From: Candidatus Omnitrophota bacterium
GTDB taxonomy: Bacteria; Omnitrophota; Gorgyraeia; Gygaellales; Profunditerraquicolaceae
Assembly: GCA_023229385.1 (NCBI GenBank)
Contig: JALNZI010000006.1
Coordinates: forward strand, 28,864-92,863
Reading direction: 5' to 3'
Length of the DNA: 64,000 bases
Shown here one piece after another: positions 12,076 through 20,786 of the stretch. The position numbers were made by a program, and so were the translations under genes. Each line of letters opens with the position of its first letter. Position 1 is the stretch's first letter. Below the pieces are notes generated by a model. That model ran no database searches. It worked only from the letters and a program-made list of their open reading frames with translations, and was not told the DNA's origin.

Positions 12076-13961
12076 ATGAGTGTTACTTATCCAAATATTG
12101 CTAGTGAATTTGTTGCTTTACGATCTTATTGTAGATGGTTACCAGATCAAGAAAGAAGAGAAACTTGGGAAGAAGTTGTAAATCGAGTTGTTAATTTTTT
12201 AAAAACAGAAACTCGTCATGCTGATAGAATTCCTAATAAAGTATGGACTTCTATTGAAGAAGGAATGTTAACTTTTAATGTAATGCCAAGTATGAGACTT
12301 GCAGCTACTGCTGGGCCTGCTGCAAAAAAAGATAATATTTGTCTTTTTAATTGTTCATATTTACCAATTGATAGTATTAAATCATTTAGTGAATTATTAT
12401 ATATATTAATGTGTGGTACAGGAGCAGGATTTAGTGTAGAAAAAGAAAACATTGATAAACTTTCTATTATTAAACATCCAAATTCTCAAAGAAGAGATGA
12501 TTATATAATTGAAGATTCTCGTGAAGGTTGGGCTAAAGCTTTTCAGTTTGGTCTTGAAACATGGTTTAATGGAGAAGATGTTCATTTTGATTTTTCAAAA
12601 CTCAGACCATATGGTGCTTCATTAAAAACAATGGGTGGAAGATCTAGTGGTCCTGATCCATTAAAAGAACTTCTTGAATTTACAAAAGATATTATTTTTA
12701 ACGCAAAAGGAAGAAAGTTAACTTCTTTAGAATGTCATGATATTTGTTGTAAAGTTGCAGAAGTTGTAGTTGTTGGTGGTACACGAAGATCAGCAATGAT
12801 TTCATTCAGTGATCTCGATGATCAATTAATGTGTCATGCAAAAGAATTTCCAATTCCACCACATCGATTTATGGCAAATAATTCTGCTGTATATAAAGAA
12901 AAACCTGATACTATTACTTTTCTTAAAGAATGGAGTTCATTAGCTGAATCTGGAAGTGGAGAAAGAGGAATTATAAATGTTAGTAATCTTGATGCTATAT
13001 GTAAAGATAGAAAATTTACAAAAGATATAAGATTCAATCCTTGCTCAGAGATTCTTCTTAGACCATACGAATGTTGTAACTTATCAGAAGCAGTTATTAG
13101 AAGTGATGATGATATTGGAGATCTTGTTGAAAAAGTAACTACTGCTACATGGTTAGGTGTTATTCAAGGAACATTTACACATTTTCCTTTTTTAAGACCT
13201 GAATGGAAAAAGAATTGTGAAGAAGAAAGATTAATTGGTGTAAGTCTTACTGGTCAAATGGATAATCCAGAAATTCTTTCAGAACAAGTGCTTAAACAAT
13301 TAAAAAAAGTAGTAATAAAAGTTGCAAAACATGCTTCTTCTATTCTAGAAGTGAATACACCAAAAGCATATACTTGTGTTAAACCATCTGGAACTGTTTC
13401 ACAAGTTGTAGATAGTGCTTCTGGTTGTCATCCTAGATACAGTAAATTTTATATAAGAAGATATAGGATTTCTAGTTCTGATCCATTATTTCATCTTATG
13501 AGAGATCAAGGAATTTCATATAAACCTGAAGTTGGTCAAACAGAAGATAATGCTACAACAATGGTTGTTGAATTTCCAATTAAAGCACCAGATAAAGCTA
13601 TTACAATTAAAGATTGGTCATCATCAGATCAACTTAATTGGTATCTTAAAGTTCAAAAAAATTGGAGTACTCATAATGTTAGCAATACAGTTTACGTAAA
13701 AAAAGATGAATGGTTAAAAATTGGATCTTGGGTTTATGATCATTTTGCTGAATAGTTGGTGTAAGTTTTCTTCCAATTGAAGATCATAAATATGAATTAG
13801 CACCATATGAAGAAATTACTGAAGATAAATACAATGAATTATTAAAATCTTTTCCTAAATTAGATTTTTCAGTATTAGGAGAATATGAAAAACTCGTTGG
13901 TGATAAAACTGAAGCAGCTAAACAAATGGCTTGTTCTTCAGGATCTTGCGAAATAACATAA
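12076..13961 (+). CDS. nrdJ: Class II (cobalamin-dependent) ribonucleotide reductase, frameshifted near 3' end
   Basis: Reduces ribonucleotides to deoxyribonucleotides for phage DNA synthesis. Start at 12076 (GAGGG upstream). Visible marks of the monomeric class II family: GGTRRSAMISFSDLDD, SGERGI, the active-site NPCSEI (Cys at about residue 323) and a C-terminal redox pair in CSSGSCEI. The reading frame stops at TAG 13753-13755, but the remainder (IVGVSFLPIEDHKYELAPYEE ... ACSSGSCEIT) continues in the -1 frame to a TAA at 13959-13961. One missing A in GCTGAA(A)TAGTTGG explains it. There is no classic slippery heptamer, so a sequencing error or a real mutation is likelier than programmed frameshifting. 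Without the second part the enzyme lacks its redox tail. Confidence 0.9.
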
Positions 13962-14168
13962 ATGAAGCAAATAAAAACATATCTAGAATATAACTTAGAT
14001 AGTAAAAACATAATTATAATAAGTAATACTTATAAAGGAAGTCCTAAGATGTATTATAAATATGATATCTTGATAGGATCTAAAGAAATTATAACTAAAT
14101 ATAAAAGTGATCTTGTTCCAGAACATCTGCTTAAAACTGGATGGAAACCGAAGGTGGTTTATTTATGA
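13962..14168 (+). CDS. Small hypothetical protein, 68 aa
   Basis: The ATG abuts the TAA of the reductase second frame, which supports that frame being the true 3' end. Basic, no recognised motif. Confidence 0.6.
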   Translation: MKQIKTYLEYNLDSKNIIIISNTYKGSPKMYYKYDILIGSKEIITKYKSDLVPEHLLKTGWKPKVVYL

Positions 14169-14353
14169 AAGCAAAATTAATTATTTTAAAACACGAACTA
14201 AATAATTGGTCAGAAAGATATAAAAAAGAAGCTGAAAGATGTCTTAATAATTGTAGTTTAGAATGTGTTGGATATAAAATAAGACAAGAAACTGTTGATG
14301 TAATTGTTGAAATGTTAAACAAAATATTAAATGAAGAGGAAAATAATGAGTAA
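14165..14353 (+). CDS. Small helical protein, 62 aa
   Basis: Start at 14165 (MKAKLIILKHELNNW) with AAGGTGG upstream and an ATGA overlap. Two Cys in CLNNCSLEC. Predicted helical. Function not recognised. Confidence 0.6.
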   Translation: MKAKLIILKHELNNWSERYKKEAERCLNNCSLECVGYKIRQETVDVIVEMLNKILNEEENNE

Positions 14354-14642
14354 AGAAGATAAATTAATAGAAGTGTTAAATAATATGATTAAATTAGTAG
14401 AACCAATTTATTACAAAGATTTTAATAAGAAAATAAAAGCAATTAATAATGAAGATCTTATCAAATATGAAGAAAAAGAATCTGTTGTTGGAGTTACAAA
14501 TATAAACAATAATGATTATGCAATTTCAACTTTAAGTATAATTGCTACAATAACTGATATTTTAATTGATAAACGTTTAGCATTTAATGTTGAAGATACT
14601 GGAGTTATAAGTGGAGTTAAATTTTATGAACCTTTGGTGTAA
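14346..14642 (+). CDS. Hypothetical protein, 98 aa
   Basis: Start at 14346 (MSKEDKLIEVLNN) with GAGGAAAATA upstream, overlapping the previous stop by 8 nt. Mixed alpha/beta, acidic. Function not recognised. Confidence 0.6.
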   Translation: MSKEDKLIEVLNNMIKLVEPIYYKDFNKKIKAINNEDLIKYEEKESVVGVTNINNNDYAISTLSIIATITDILIDKRLAFNVEDTGVISGVKFYEPLV

Positions 14643-14916
14643 ATTAGGATTTCATGATTATGAAACTATAAAATCTTTATCAATAAGAGATATAGAAAAC
14701 GATATAGCTATTAAAAGAGGAATTACTCCAATTCTTGACTATTATACAACTGGAATAACTTCTTATTTTAGTCAAAAAATATGTTTAAATTGTTGTAAGT
14801 ATATTGATGAAATTACACCAGAAATTAAAAGACAAGAAAAAGTAGTAGATAAATCAAATATTCGAGAAAACAAATTAAAAGAAATACTTTCTAAAAAAGG
14901 AATTAATAATGAGTGA
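14626..14916 (+). CDS. Small zinc-binding-like phage protein, 96 aa
   Basis: Start at 14626 (MNLWCKLGFHDYE) with GTGGAG upstream. The WCKLGFHD opening plus a later CLNCC resembles small phage proteins with an xCxxxGHxW start and a CxxC pair that probably bind zinc. Role unknown. Confidence 0.6.
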   Translation: MNLWCKLGFHDYETIKSLSIRDIENDIAIKRGITPILDYYTTGITSYFSQKICLNCCKYIDEITPEIKRQEKVVDKSNIRENKLKEILSKKGINNE

Positions 14917-15430
14917 AATTAAGTTACAAATAGTTAAAATGTTTGATGATGTTAAGTTACCTAGTAAGCAGAATCCTACTGATAGTGGATTTGATCTTTA
15001 CGCTTATAGTTTTAAAAAGTACTATCAGAATCATGGTAGTAACTATGAACGACTTTTTGAAGATGATAAAGTAACTCCTTTTATACGTGATGGGGAACTT
15101 GAACTGGCTAGTCTTGATAGAGTTCTTATAGGTACTGGTCTTAAGATGACAGTTGGACCTGGATATGAACTTCAAGTACGTGCTAGAAGTGGACTTGCTC
15201 TTAAACAAGGATTATCATTAGTAAACGGAATTGGCACAATTGACTATTCTTATCGTGACGAATGTTGTGTTATACTTATTAATCTTTCTAGAAAGAATCA
15301 AGTGATTAAACTAGGAGATAGAATAGCACAAATTGTTCCTATGGCGGTTGCTTTGCCTGAAATACAGGTTGTTCAAACTTTAGATGGTGTTGATCGTGGT
15401 GGTGGTTTTGGGCATACGAATAACAATTAG
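14909..15430 (+). CDS. dut: Trimeric dUTPase
   Basis: 173 aa. Hydrolyses dUTP to dUMP and pyrophosphate, keeping uracil out of phage DNA and feeding dTMP synthesis. All five family motifs are present in order: TDSGFDLYA (24-32), RARSGLAL (91-98), NGIGTIDYSYRDE (106-118, with the catalytic Asp), GDRIAQIV (136-143) and the C-terminal GGGFGHT (164-170). An insert at about residues 37-60 lengthens the region after motif 1. Placed downstream of the reductase with overlapping small genes, so probably one transcript. Confidence 0.95.
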   Translation: MSEIKLQIVKMFDDVKLPSKQNPTDSGFDLYAYSFKKYYQNHGSNYERLFEDDKVTPFIRDGELELASLDRVLIGTGLKMTVGPGYELQVRARSGLALKQGLSLVNGIGTIDYSYRDECCVILINLSRKNQVIKLGDRIAQIVPMAVALPEIQVVQTLDGVDRGGGFGHTNNN

Positions 15431-15452
15431 TCTATACTATAGGAGATAAATT

Positions 15453-15551
15453 ATGTTTAATATGTTCATACGAACACTTATTAGGGCGATAACTTATAAT
15501 ATAGTTAATGTTCTATTTAGAAAATTAATAAGATTAAAGAGGTTAAAATGA
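15453..15551 (+). CDS. Basic amphipathic micro-protein, 32 aa
   Basis: AGGAGATAAATT precedes the ATG; the stop overlaps the next start (ATGA). The peptide (MFNMFIRTLIRAITYN...RLKRLK) alternates hydrophobic and Arg/Lys residues and would form a membrane-active helix. Confidence 0.55.
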   Translation: MFNMFIRTLIRAITYNIVNVLFRKLIRLKRLK

Positions 15552-15997
15552 ATGTTGAAATAACTACAGATGGAACTCTGCAAAACACAATACTTAAAGT
15601 TGATGGTAAGGATATTACCAAAAATAACAAAGTAGTAAGTATAAGTGCTTATGCTTCTGCTCCTTTTAAAGGACAGGTAAGTGGTGACATTTATAAAGGT
15701 CACGTTGGTGTAAGTTATGAAATAATGGATGATAAAGGCACAATTGAACGACTTTCTATAGGAAGTTCTGAAACAGACTACGTAAAAGGCATCGGTCAGA
15801 AGATTAAACAGAATGATCAGGTATTGCAGTATCTAGGTCAGAATATTCCTGCAGAGCTAGACGTTATTGTAGATAAAATTGTAAAACATTGTGAAGATAA
15901 TAAGATAGCATGTCCCGCTAAAGATGTTCTTGTTACGAGAACAAAAGAATCATTGATGGATAAAGTCATTGATCTTGGAATTAAATTGGAGAATTAA
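15548..15997 (+). CDS. Hypothetical protein, 149 aa
   Basis: Coupled to the previous gene by ATGA. N-terminal half beta-rich (VEITTDGTLQNTILKVDGKDITKN), C-terminal half helical. Less AT-biased codon use suggests good expression. Function not recognised. Confidence 0.7.
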   Translation: MNVEITTDGTLQNTILKVDGKDITKNNKVVSISAYASAPFKGQVSGDIYKGHVGVSYEIMDDKGTIERLSIGSSETDYVKGIGQKIKQNDQVLQYLGQNIPAELDVIVDKIVKHCEDNKIACPAKDVLVTRTKESLMDKVIDLGIKLEN

Positions 15998-15998
15998 A

Positions 15999-16043
15999 AT
16001 GTATAGTAAATGTAAAAAAGGCAAAGGTTCTAAAGGAAAATGA
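15999..16043 (+). CDS. Basic micro-peptide, 14 aa
   Basis: MYSKCKKGKGSKGK, with GGAG ten bases before the ATG and an ATGA overlap with the next gene. Real or a translation-coupling leader; cannot tell. Confidence 0.35.
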   Translation: MYSKCKKGKGSKGK

Positions 16044-16186
16044 GTAAAACTAAACCAATTGTTATAAAGACTGGTAATACTTTTAAGGGACCAGGCTGGA
16101 ATGGCCAAAAAGTTCAACCTGTGGTACAACCCAAACCACAAAAGACTTATGATCCTAAAAAAGGAAATACTGGAATTGCAGGATAG
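16040..16186 (+). CDS. Small basic proline-rich protein, 48 aa
   Basis: Starts in the stop of the 14-codon frame, AAAGGAAA upstream. Rich in Lys, Pro, Gly and Gln with no hydrophobic core, probably disordered. Function not recognised. Confidence 0.5.
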   Translation: MSKTKPIVIKTGNTFKGPGWNGQKVQPVVQPKPQKTYDPKKGNTGIAG

Positions 16187-16298
16187 TTGCATATAAAAAT
16201 ATTAGAAGGGCTATTCTATATATGAGGTCCATCTTACGATGGAATAAGTTATAAAATCTCCCTTTCTACTGGATGTCCCTCAACATCCTTTCCTCAAG

Positions 16299-16330
16299 CG
16301 GCTAACGTTCTGTTAGCCGTATTTATTTTA
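16299..16330 (+). terminator. Intrinsic terminator
   Basis: CGGCTAAC and GTTAGCCG pair perfectly around a 5-nt loop and are followed by TATTTATTTTA. It ends the dUTPase operon. The 110 nt before it hold two further small stems (CCATC/GATGG near 16233 and GGATGT/ACATCC near 16271) and no gene. Confidence 0.8.
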
Positions 16331-16346
16331 TACCTATACTAATTTT

Positions 16347-16835
16347 ATGACGCAATGTATATTATGTAACTTTAAATGTGAAGAAGACTTATGTAAAAGA
16401 CATAAGAAGTTATATGTATTTGATGCATGTCTTAATGGATACCGATTAAAGAAACGCACATCTGGAAGCCGATATACACAAGCTAAATTTCATAAAACAG
16501 AGATTACTCTTACAAAAATACTTGAAAAACGTTATGGAAAGAAAAATGTTATAACATCTTTTCATCCATTATGGGCAGTAAGTACAAAAGGAGTTTTACT
16601 CGAATATGATATTTATATAAAATCAAAAGATATTCTTGTGGAATATAATAGTATCATTCATTATGAATGGACTAAGTTCTTCCACAAGACAAAACTAGAG
16701 TTCTTACAACAGCAAAGGCGCGATAAAAGCAAAGCGCGTCTAGCTAAGAAAAATGGTAAAAAATTAATAATTTTTAAATATGATGAACCGTTGTTTAAAG
16801 ATTATATTATAAATAAAATTGAAGGAGATAAATAA
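16347..16835 (+). CDS. Free-standing PD-(D/E)XK-like endonuclease
   Basis: 162 aa. The N-terminus has CxxC...CxxH (CILC...CKRH), a zinc finger. The core EYDIYIKSKDILVEYN matches the D-x(n)-E-x-N/K pattern of Vsr/PD-(D/E)XK nucleases, and RRDKSKARLAKKNGKKLIIFKYDE is the typical conserved helix-strand that follows in phage and homing enzymes. It lies directly after a terminator, at a module border, as a selfish homing endonuclease often does. Target unknown. Could instead act in genome processing. Confidence 0.65.
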   Translation: MTQCILCNFKCEEDLCKRHKKLYVFDACLNGYRLKKRTSGSRYTQAKFHKTEITLTKILEKRYGKKNVITSFHPLWAVSTKGVLLEYDIYIKSKDILVEYNSIIHYEWTKFFHKTKLEFLQQQRRDKSKARLAKKNGKKLIIFKYDEPLFKDYIINKIEGDK

Positions 16836-17186
16836 ATGGAATCGATGATTATTAGAGGAAGTGATGCAAGTGGAATGTATATTGCAGGACCTCAAAGATA
16901 TTTTAATGTTGAAAGTGTAATGTTTGATGTTCCAATAAGTGCTACTAATGATGCTACTGTAACATTAAGTGGTGCTCAAACTGGAGAAAAAACTTTTAAT
17001 AGTACAACGATTGTTAATGTTCCTTTTAAAGCAAATGAAGATGTATATATTACCACGTCTGGTTTTCTATCAACATATCAAGTTGTTATAAACTATACTC
17101 AAGTAGGAGACGCATCATCTTATGTACAGTCAGATATTTCTAGAGTTTCAGGTGGTGGATACTCAGTACCTTGGAGATTCCAGTAA
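16836..17186 (+). CDS. Probable small virion protein, 116 aa
   Basis: Starts one base after the endonuclease stop with GGAGATAAATA upstream. Almost all beta-strand with many Thr, Ser and Val and repeated G-A-Q-T segments, resembling capsid decoration or fibre-tip proteins. Identification rests on composition and position only. Confidence 0.5.
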   Translation: MESMIIRGSDASGMYIAGPQRYFNVESVMFDVPISATNDATVTLSGAQTGEKTFNSTTIVNVPFKANEDVYITTSGFLSTYQVVINYTQVGDASSYVQSDISRVSGGGYSVPWRFQ

Positions 17187-17221
17187 ACTATCATATAATT
17201 TAACAACTTGGAGGAAGCAGC

Positions 17222-17803
17222 ATGTCAGAAGTAATAAGTTTGATAGAAAAAATTACTGGATTTATAAATCCTCAAACATCATTAGTAATAATAGTTTTTT
17301 TAGCAGTACTTGTAATAATATCAGTAGCGGGAAATGTTGGGATTGACTGGAATAATAAAAAGATAACATTTGGTAGTGGTAAAAATAAAAGATCATGCGC
17401 AGATTGTGTTAATTATCTTTTAACTAAAAGAACAACATTTGAAACTTTATATTATAATAAACAAAATAGTATTCTTAGACAACAGATGATTTTTGCAGAA
17501 CATAAACTTCTAGAAATGGAACTTTTTGTAGGATATGAATTTAAATGTAATATAAAAGACGAATTACGTCGCTCTTTCAAAAACAATGGTTTTGCTGAAA
17601 GAACACCAGTAGAATATGAAAAATATATTCAAGAACGTATTGGTTCTTTAACAACAATGATAGCAGTTACACATCCATCCTTTCCAGCAATAATAAGAGA
17701 AATATATGATCATGCTAAAGACACCACCTTAAGAGTTGAATCAGAACTTAAAAAACTCGAAAAAGATTTTATAAAAGATGTAGATAAATTTATAGGAGTA
17801 TAA
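17222..17803 (+). CDS. Membrane-anchored protein beside endolysin, 193 aa
   Basis: GGAGGAAGC precedes the ATG. One strong membrane segment at residues about 20-42 (SLVIIVFLAVLVIISVAGNVGI), a CADC pair, then about 130 residues of charged helix. Position immediately upstream of the endolysin suggests a holin or spanin-like role in lysis, but a single-span anchor with a long soluble tail is atypical for a holin. Confidence 0.55.
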   Translation: MSEVISLIEKITGFINPQTSLVIIVFLAVLVIISVAGNVGIDWNNKKITFGSGKNKRSCADCVNYLLTKRTTFETLYYNKQNSILRQQMIFAEHKLLEMELFVGYEFKCNIKDELRRSFKNNGFAERTPVEYEKYIQERIGSLTTMIAVTHPSFPAIIREIYDHAKDTTLRVESELKKLEKDFIKDVDKFIGV

Positions 17804-17804
17804 A

Positions 17805-18203
17805 ATGCCAACCTTTTCTAAAAGTTCATTAGATAAATTAATTACTTGTGATCCTAAACTTCAGAAACTTTTTAATGAAGTTATTAAATATTTTGATTGT
17901 GTGGTTGTTTTTGGTCATCGAGGTAAAGAAGATCAAGATAAAGCTTTTGCTGAAGGTAATTCTAAAGTACAATGGCCTAATGGTAAACATAATACAGTTC
18001 CTTCAAAAGCAATAGATGTTGCTCCTTTTATTAATGGTAAAATTTCTTGGGATAGTAAACAGTGTTTATATTTTGGTGGAATTGTAAAAGGTATTGCTAC
18101 AATGCTTGGTATAGATATAAGATATGGCGGCGATTGGGACAGTGATAATGATGTAACTGATAATAAATTCAATGACTTAGTCCACGTAGAATTAAAGGAA
18201 TAA
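17805..18203 (+). CDS. Endolysin, M15-type L,D- or D,D-peptidase
   Basis: 132 aa with TAGGAG upstream. The pattern GHRGKEDQDKAFAEG ... GKHNTVPSKAIDVAPF ... DLVHVELKE matches the zinc peptidases of the VanY / T5-endolysin group: His and Asp of HNxxxSKAxD and the late His of VHVEL are the expected zinc ligands. It would cut peptide cross-links or stems of the host cell wall at lysis. No signal peptide, so release needs the neighbouring membrane protein or another holin. Confidence 0.88.
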   Translation: MPTFSKSSLDKLITCDPKLQKLFNEVIKYFDCVVVFGHRGKEDQDKAFAEGNSKVQWPNGKHNTVPSKAIDVAPFINGKISWDSKQCLYFGGIVKGIATMLGIDIRYGGDWDSDNDVTDNKFNDLVHVELKE

Positions 18204-18204
18204 G

Positions 18205-18870
18205 ATGTCAGAAATTAATTTAAGAAACGTTTCTAATCAAACAGAACTTGCTATTCTAGGACAAAATAATCCAGAACTTGCTAGTTTATTACAGGTATAT
18301 CCTCCAGAAATGGCAACTCTTTTAATTAATAATAAAGAAAAACTTGCAAGTATATCTAAACAGATGGAAAATTTTACAACAGTTACTTGTATTAATACAA
18401 TGATAATGAAGTGTTCTCAAAATTGTGTATATAATAATGTTTGTATTTTCGTTAAGAATGATATACGTCCCGATGGGTTTCCCTGCCCTATCGAGAAAAA
18501 AGTTATATTAGATATGGAATTTGACATCGTAAGAAGTCTTGAAATTGATAAAAGTGATCCTATAGAAATGGAAATGCTTTGGGATTTAATCGATGCTAAA
18601 CTTCTAGATATGCGAAGTAGTGGAGCACTTAAAGATGGAAGACTTACTCAGATAGTTGAACAAAAAGTTGGTCAAGCTATAGTAAGTCGTGAAGAACTTT
18701 CTCCAAATATCGAAGCTAAGATGGAACTTAAAAGACTTAAACATAATATTATTGATAGCTTCGTAGCGACTCGTAGAGCCAAGAAAAAATATGGTATGAG
18801 TAGTGATCAGAGTACTCTTGAAAAGATGATCAGAGAGGCTGCAATGAATGTTGAAGACCAATTGGAATGA
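18205..18870 (+). CDS. Possible terminase small subunit, 221 aa
   Basis: Begins MSEINLRNVSNQ, a weaker echo of the LRDRY tag. A four-Cys cluster (CSQNCVYNNVC...PCPIEKK, about residues 70-95) probably binds zinc. The C-terminus (HNIIDSFVATRRAKKKYG followed by a helix) resembles the ends of some small terminase subunits. It lies 1.9 kb upstream of the large subunit. The identification is an inference from position and a short pattern. Confidence 0.45.
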   Translation: MSEINLRNVSNQTELAILGQNNPELASLLQVYPPEMATLLINNKEKLASISKQMENFTTVTCINTMIMKCSQNCVYNNVCIFVKNDIRPDGFPCPIEKKVILDMEFDIVRSLEIDKSDPIEMEMLWDLIDAKLLDMRSSGALKDGRLTQIVEQKVGQAIVSREELSPNIEAKMELKRLKHNIIDSFVATRRAKKKYGMSSDQSTLEKMIREAAMNVEDQLE

Positions 18871-19435
18871 CATATATGATTCAGTTAAAAAACGTGTAAA
18901 TTATATATCTTCGCGTACAAGAAATGTATTAACTAAAAATCAATTATATAATGTTGGTCAAAGAGAAGTTGGAAGAATTGATCAAAAAGAACTTAGACAT
19001 AATATTAAAAAAAAGTATGATAAAGCAGCGTTAAGAATAAATGAATATGTTTCTACTACTAGTAACAAAACACGTAAACTTCTAGAAGGTAATAAAGCTG
19101 GACGACTTCTTACACAGATTGCAAATAAAAAGTATGGAAAACATATTTTAATAGCAGCTGGAACGCTTTTAGCATCTAGTTTAATTGGAAAGATAACACA
19201 ATATAAATCAGAACCTGTTATACCTAAAAATTATGATCGTGGATATGACATTATGAATGAGACATTAACTGATTTTTCATCTCCAGTTAACTTACTTAAA
19301 GCTACTACAAGATCAAATATTATGCCATATTATAGTAGTGTAAGAAAAGGAACAGTTACTTCAGTCAGGTCTGTTCAAGAAAGAAATTTATCTTTATTTT
19401 TAAATAAACATGCAATAGGACATACAAGGTATTAA
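18848..19435 (+). CDS. Basic virion-type protein with one glycine-rich membrane segment, 195 aa
   Basis: Overlaps the upstream gene by 23 nt. Strongly basic helix (residues 1-95), then a hydrophobic stretch HILIAAGTLLASSLIG at about 99-114, then a polar tail. First of three adjacent proteins with the same design. Could be internal or ejected virion proteins; no family recognised. Confidence 0.55.
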   Translation: MLKTNWNDIYDSVKKRVNYISSRTRNVLTKNQLYNVGQREVGRIDQKELRHNIKKKYDKAALRINEYVSTTSNKTRKLLEGNKAGRLLTQIANKKYGKHILIAAGTLLASSLIGKITQYKSEPVIPKNYDRGYDIMNETLTDFSSPVNLLKATTRSNIMPYYSSVRKGTVTSVRSVQERNLSLFLNKHAIGHTRY

Positions 19436-19437
19436 AT

Positions 19438-19941
19438 ATGTCATCTATGTATAAACCATCATCAAAACTTGCAAGATCTTCATATATGCAAGGTTTTAAA
19501 TCAAGCCCATTAAGTAGACAAACTTATAAAAAAATGAGTGCTAATATAATGCCTAAAGTCTCTAGAGGTAGTGATCCTATAATGGCTCAAAATTCTCTTG
19601 GACGAGTACGATCAGATAAAAAATTTAATATATATCGTGGTGTTAGCAAGTCACTTATAGGTAAGAGTAAGGTTATTCCATCTCCTATAAGAAAAGGTGG
19701 ACTTAAAGGTGCTCTTGTTACTGGTGCTGTTTCTATGTTAAATGTTGCAATAATGAAAGGTGCTATGAATCCAGGACGCTTTGAAGTATATGGTCGTATG
19801 ATGCAAAATTTAGCAGTAGGTAAAAACATGTTGAATAATACTAGACTAGGATTAGCATCTGGAACCTCTAGAATGAACGATATGGGACACACAATGGGAT
19901 TATCTTTAGCTTTATCTAAATCTCGTCATGGACGTTACTAA
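19438..19941 (+). CDS. Basic virion-type protein with glycine-rich membrane segment, 167 aa
   Basis: N-terminal 70 residues are rich in Ser, Arg, Lys and Met; then GGLKGALVTGAVSMLNVAIMKGAM at about 82-105, a small-residue membrane helix. Its stop overlaps the next ATG. Same layout as both neighbours; function not recognised. Confidence 0.55.
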   Translation: MSSMYKPSSKLARSSYMQGFKSSPLSRQTYKKMSANIMPKVSRGSDPIMAQNSLGRVRSDKKFNIYRGVSKSLIGKSKVIPSPIRKGGLKGALVTGAVSMLNVAIMKGAMNPGRFEVYGRMMQNLAVGKNMLNNTRLGLASGTSRMNDMGHTMGLSLALSKSRHGRY

Positions 19942-20783
19942 TGTATCAATATGATCCTTATACTGGTGATCAAATACAACCTCAAAGTAATCTTGTAGGT
20001 GAGATTGCTTCATATCCTATTAAACCATCTAGTTATTTTACATTAGCTACATCATATCCAGGAATGTATAGTCCAACTAATGGTGTTAAAATACCTTTCA
20101 GAAAACTTGCTAAAGATATTAAAAAAAGTATAAAAAGTCCTGCCATATATAATAGATATAATCAAAGATTTGGTAAAAATGCACTTAAAACTAAATTTGT
20201 AGGTCTAGGCTCAAGAGCAATAACTAGTCCATTTTCACTTGGAATGACCGAAAGTGAATGGGTTGGTAAAGATTGGCTTAATAAAAAATCTGTTCAAAAA
20301 TATAAAAGAGTTGTAAATAAAAATGATTTTAATGTCGCGCTTGGTGAAGCTAAAAAAGATTATCTTAGACAACCAAATACAAATAAAGCATCATGGACTC
20401 TATTTAATAGAATCTCTGAAGGATCTAGAATTAAAAACGAAATAGGAACTTATGTTAAAGATGGTTTTGGATTTTCTAGAAAACAAATATTAGCAAAAGG
20501 TGCTCTTGGAGTTGCAAAAGTCGGATCTACTATTGGTCTTGGACTTCTTGCTATTGATCTAGCTTCTATGGTTGCTAAACCATTAGCTCAAGCAGCTATA
20601 GGAACATTAAACAATCTTGCTACTGAATATCAGAACCGATTTATGCCAGAAATGGGCGGACAACTTGCTTTAAGTTATCTATCTCAAGGCGCTTACACCG
20701 AGAGACAAAGAGCTATACAAAGTATATCTCGCTCTTCTTTGAATGCGAGGAGTGCGCTAGGTCAAGAAGCCAATTACATGTAA
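19941..20783 (+). CDS. Basic virion-type protein with glycine-rich membrane segment, 280 aa
   Basis: Tyr- and Pro-rich N-terminus, a basic centre, then KGALGVAKVGSTIGLGLLAIDLASMV at about residues 188-213 and an Ala/Gln/Arg-rich end. Lies 3 nt upstream of the terminase large subunit. Resembles the giant virion proteins in having Gly/Ala-rich membrane helices, so it may belong to the same injected set. Confidence 0.55.
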   Translation: MYQYDPYTGDQIQPQSNLVGEIASYPIKPSSYFTLATSYPGMYSPTNGVKIPFRKLAKDIKKSIKSPAIYNRYNQRFGKNALKTKFVGLGSRAITSPFSLGMTESEWVGKDWLNKKSVQKYKRVVNKNDFNVALGEAKKDYLRQPNTNKASWTLFNRISEGSRIKNEIGTYVKDGFGFSRKQILAKGALGVAKVGSTIGLGLLAIDLASMVAKPLAQAAIGTLNNLATEYQNRFMPEMGGQLALSYLSQGAYTERQRAIQSISRSSLNARSALGQEANYM

Positions 20784-20786
20784 ATT

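Noticed and set aside
13741..13760. Programmed -1 frameshift in the reductase
   Set aside because: The junction GCTGAATAG lacks an X-XXY-YYZ slippery heptamer and no strong downstream structure is evident; a missing base is simpler.
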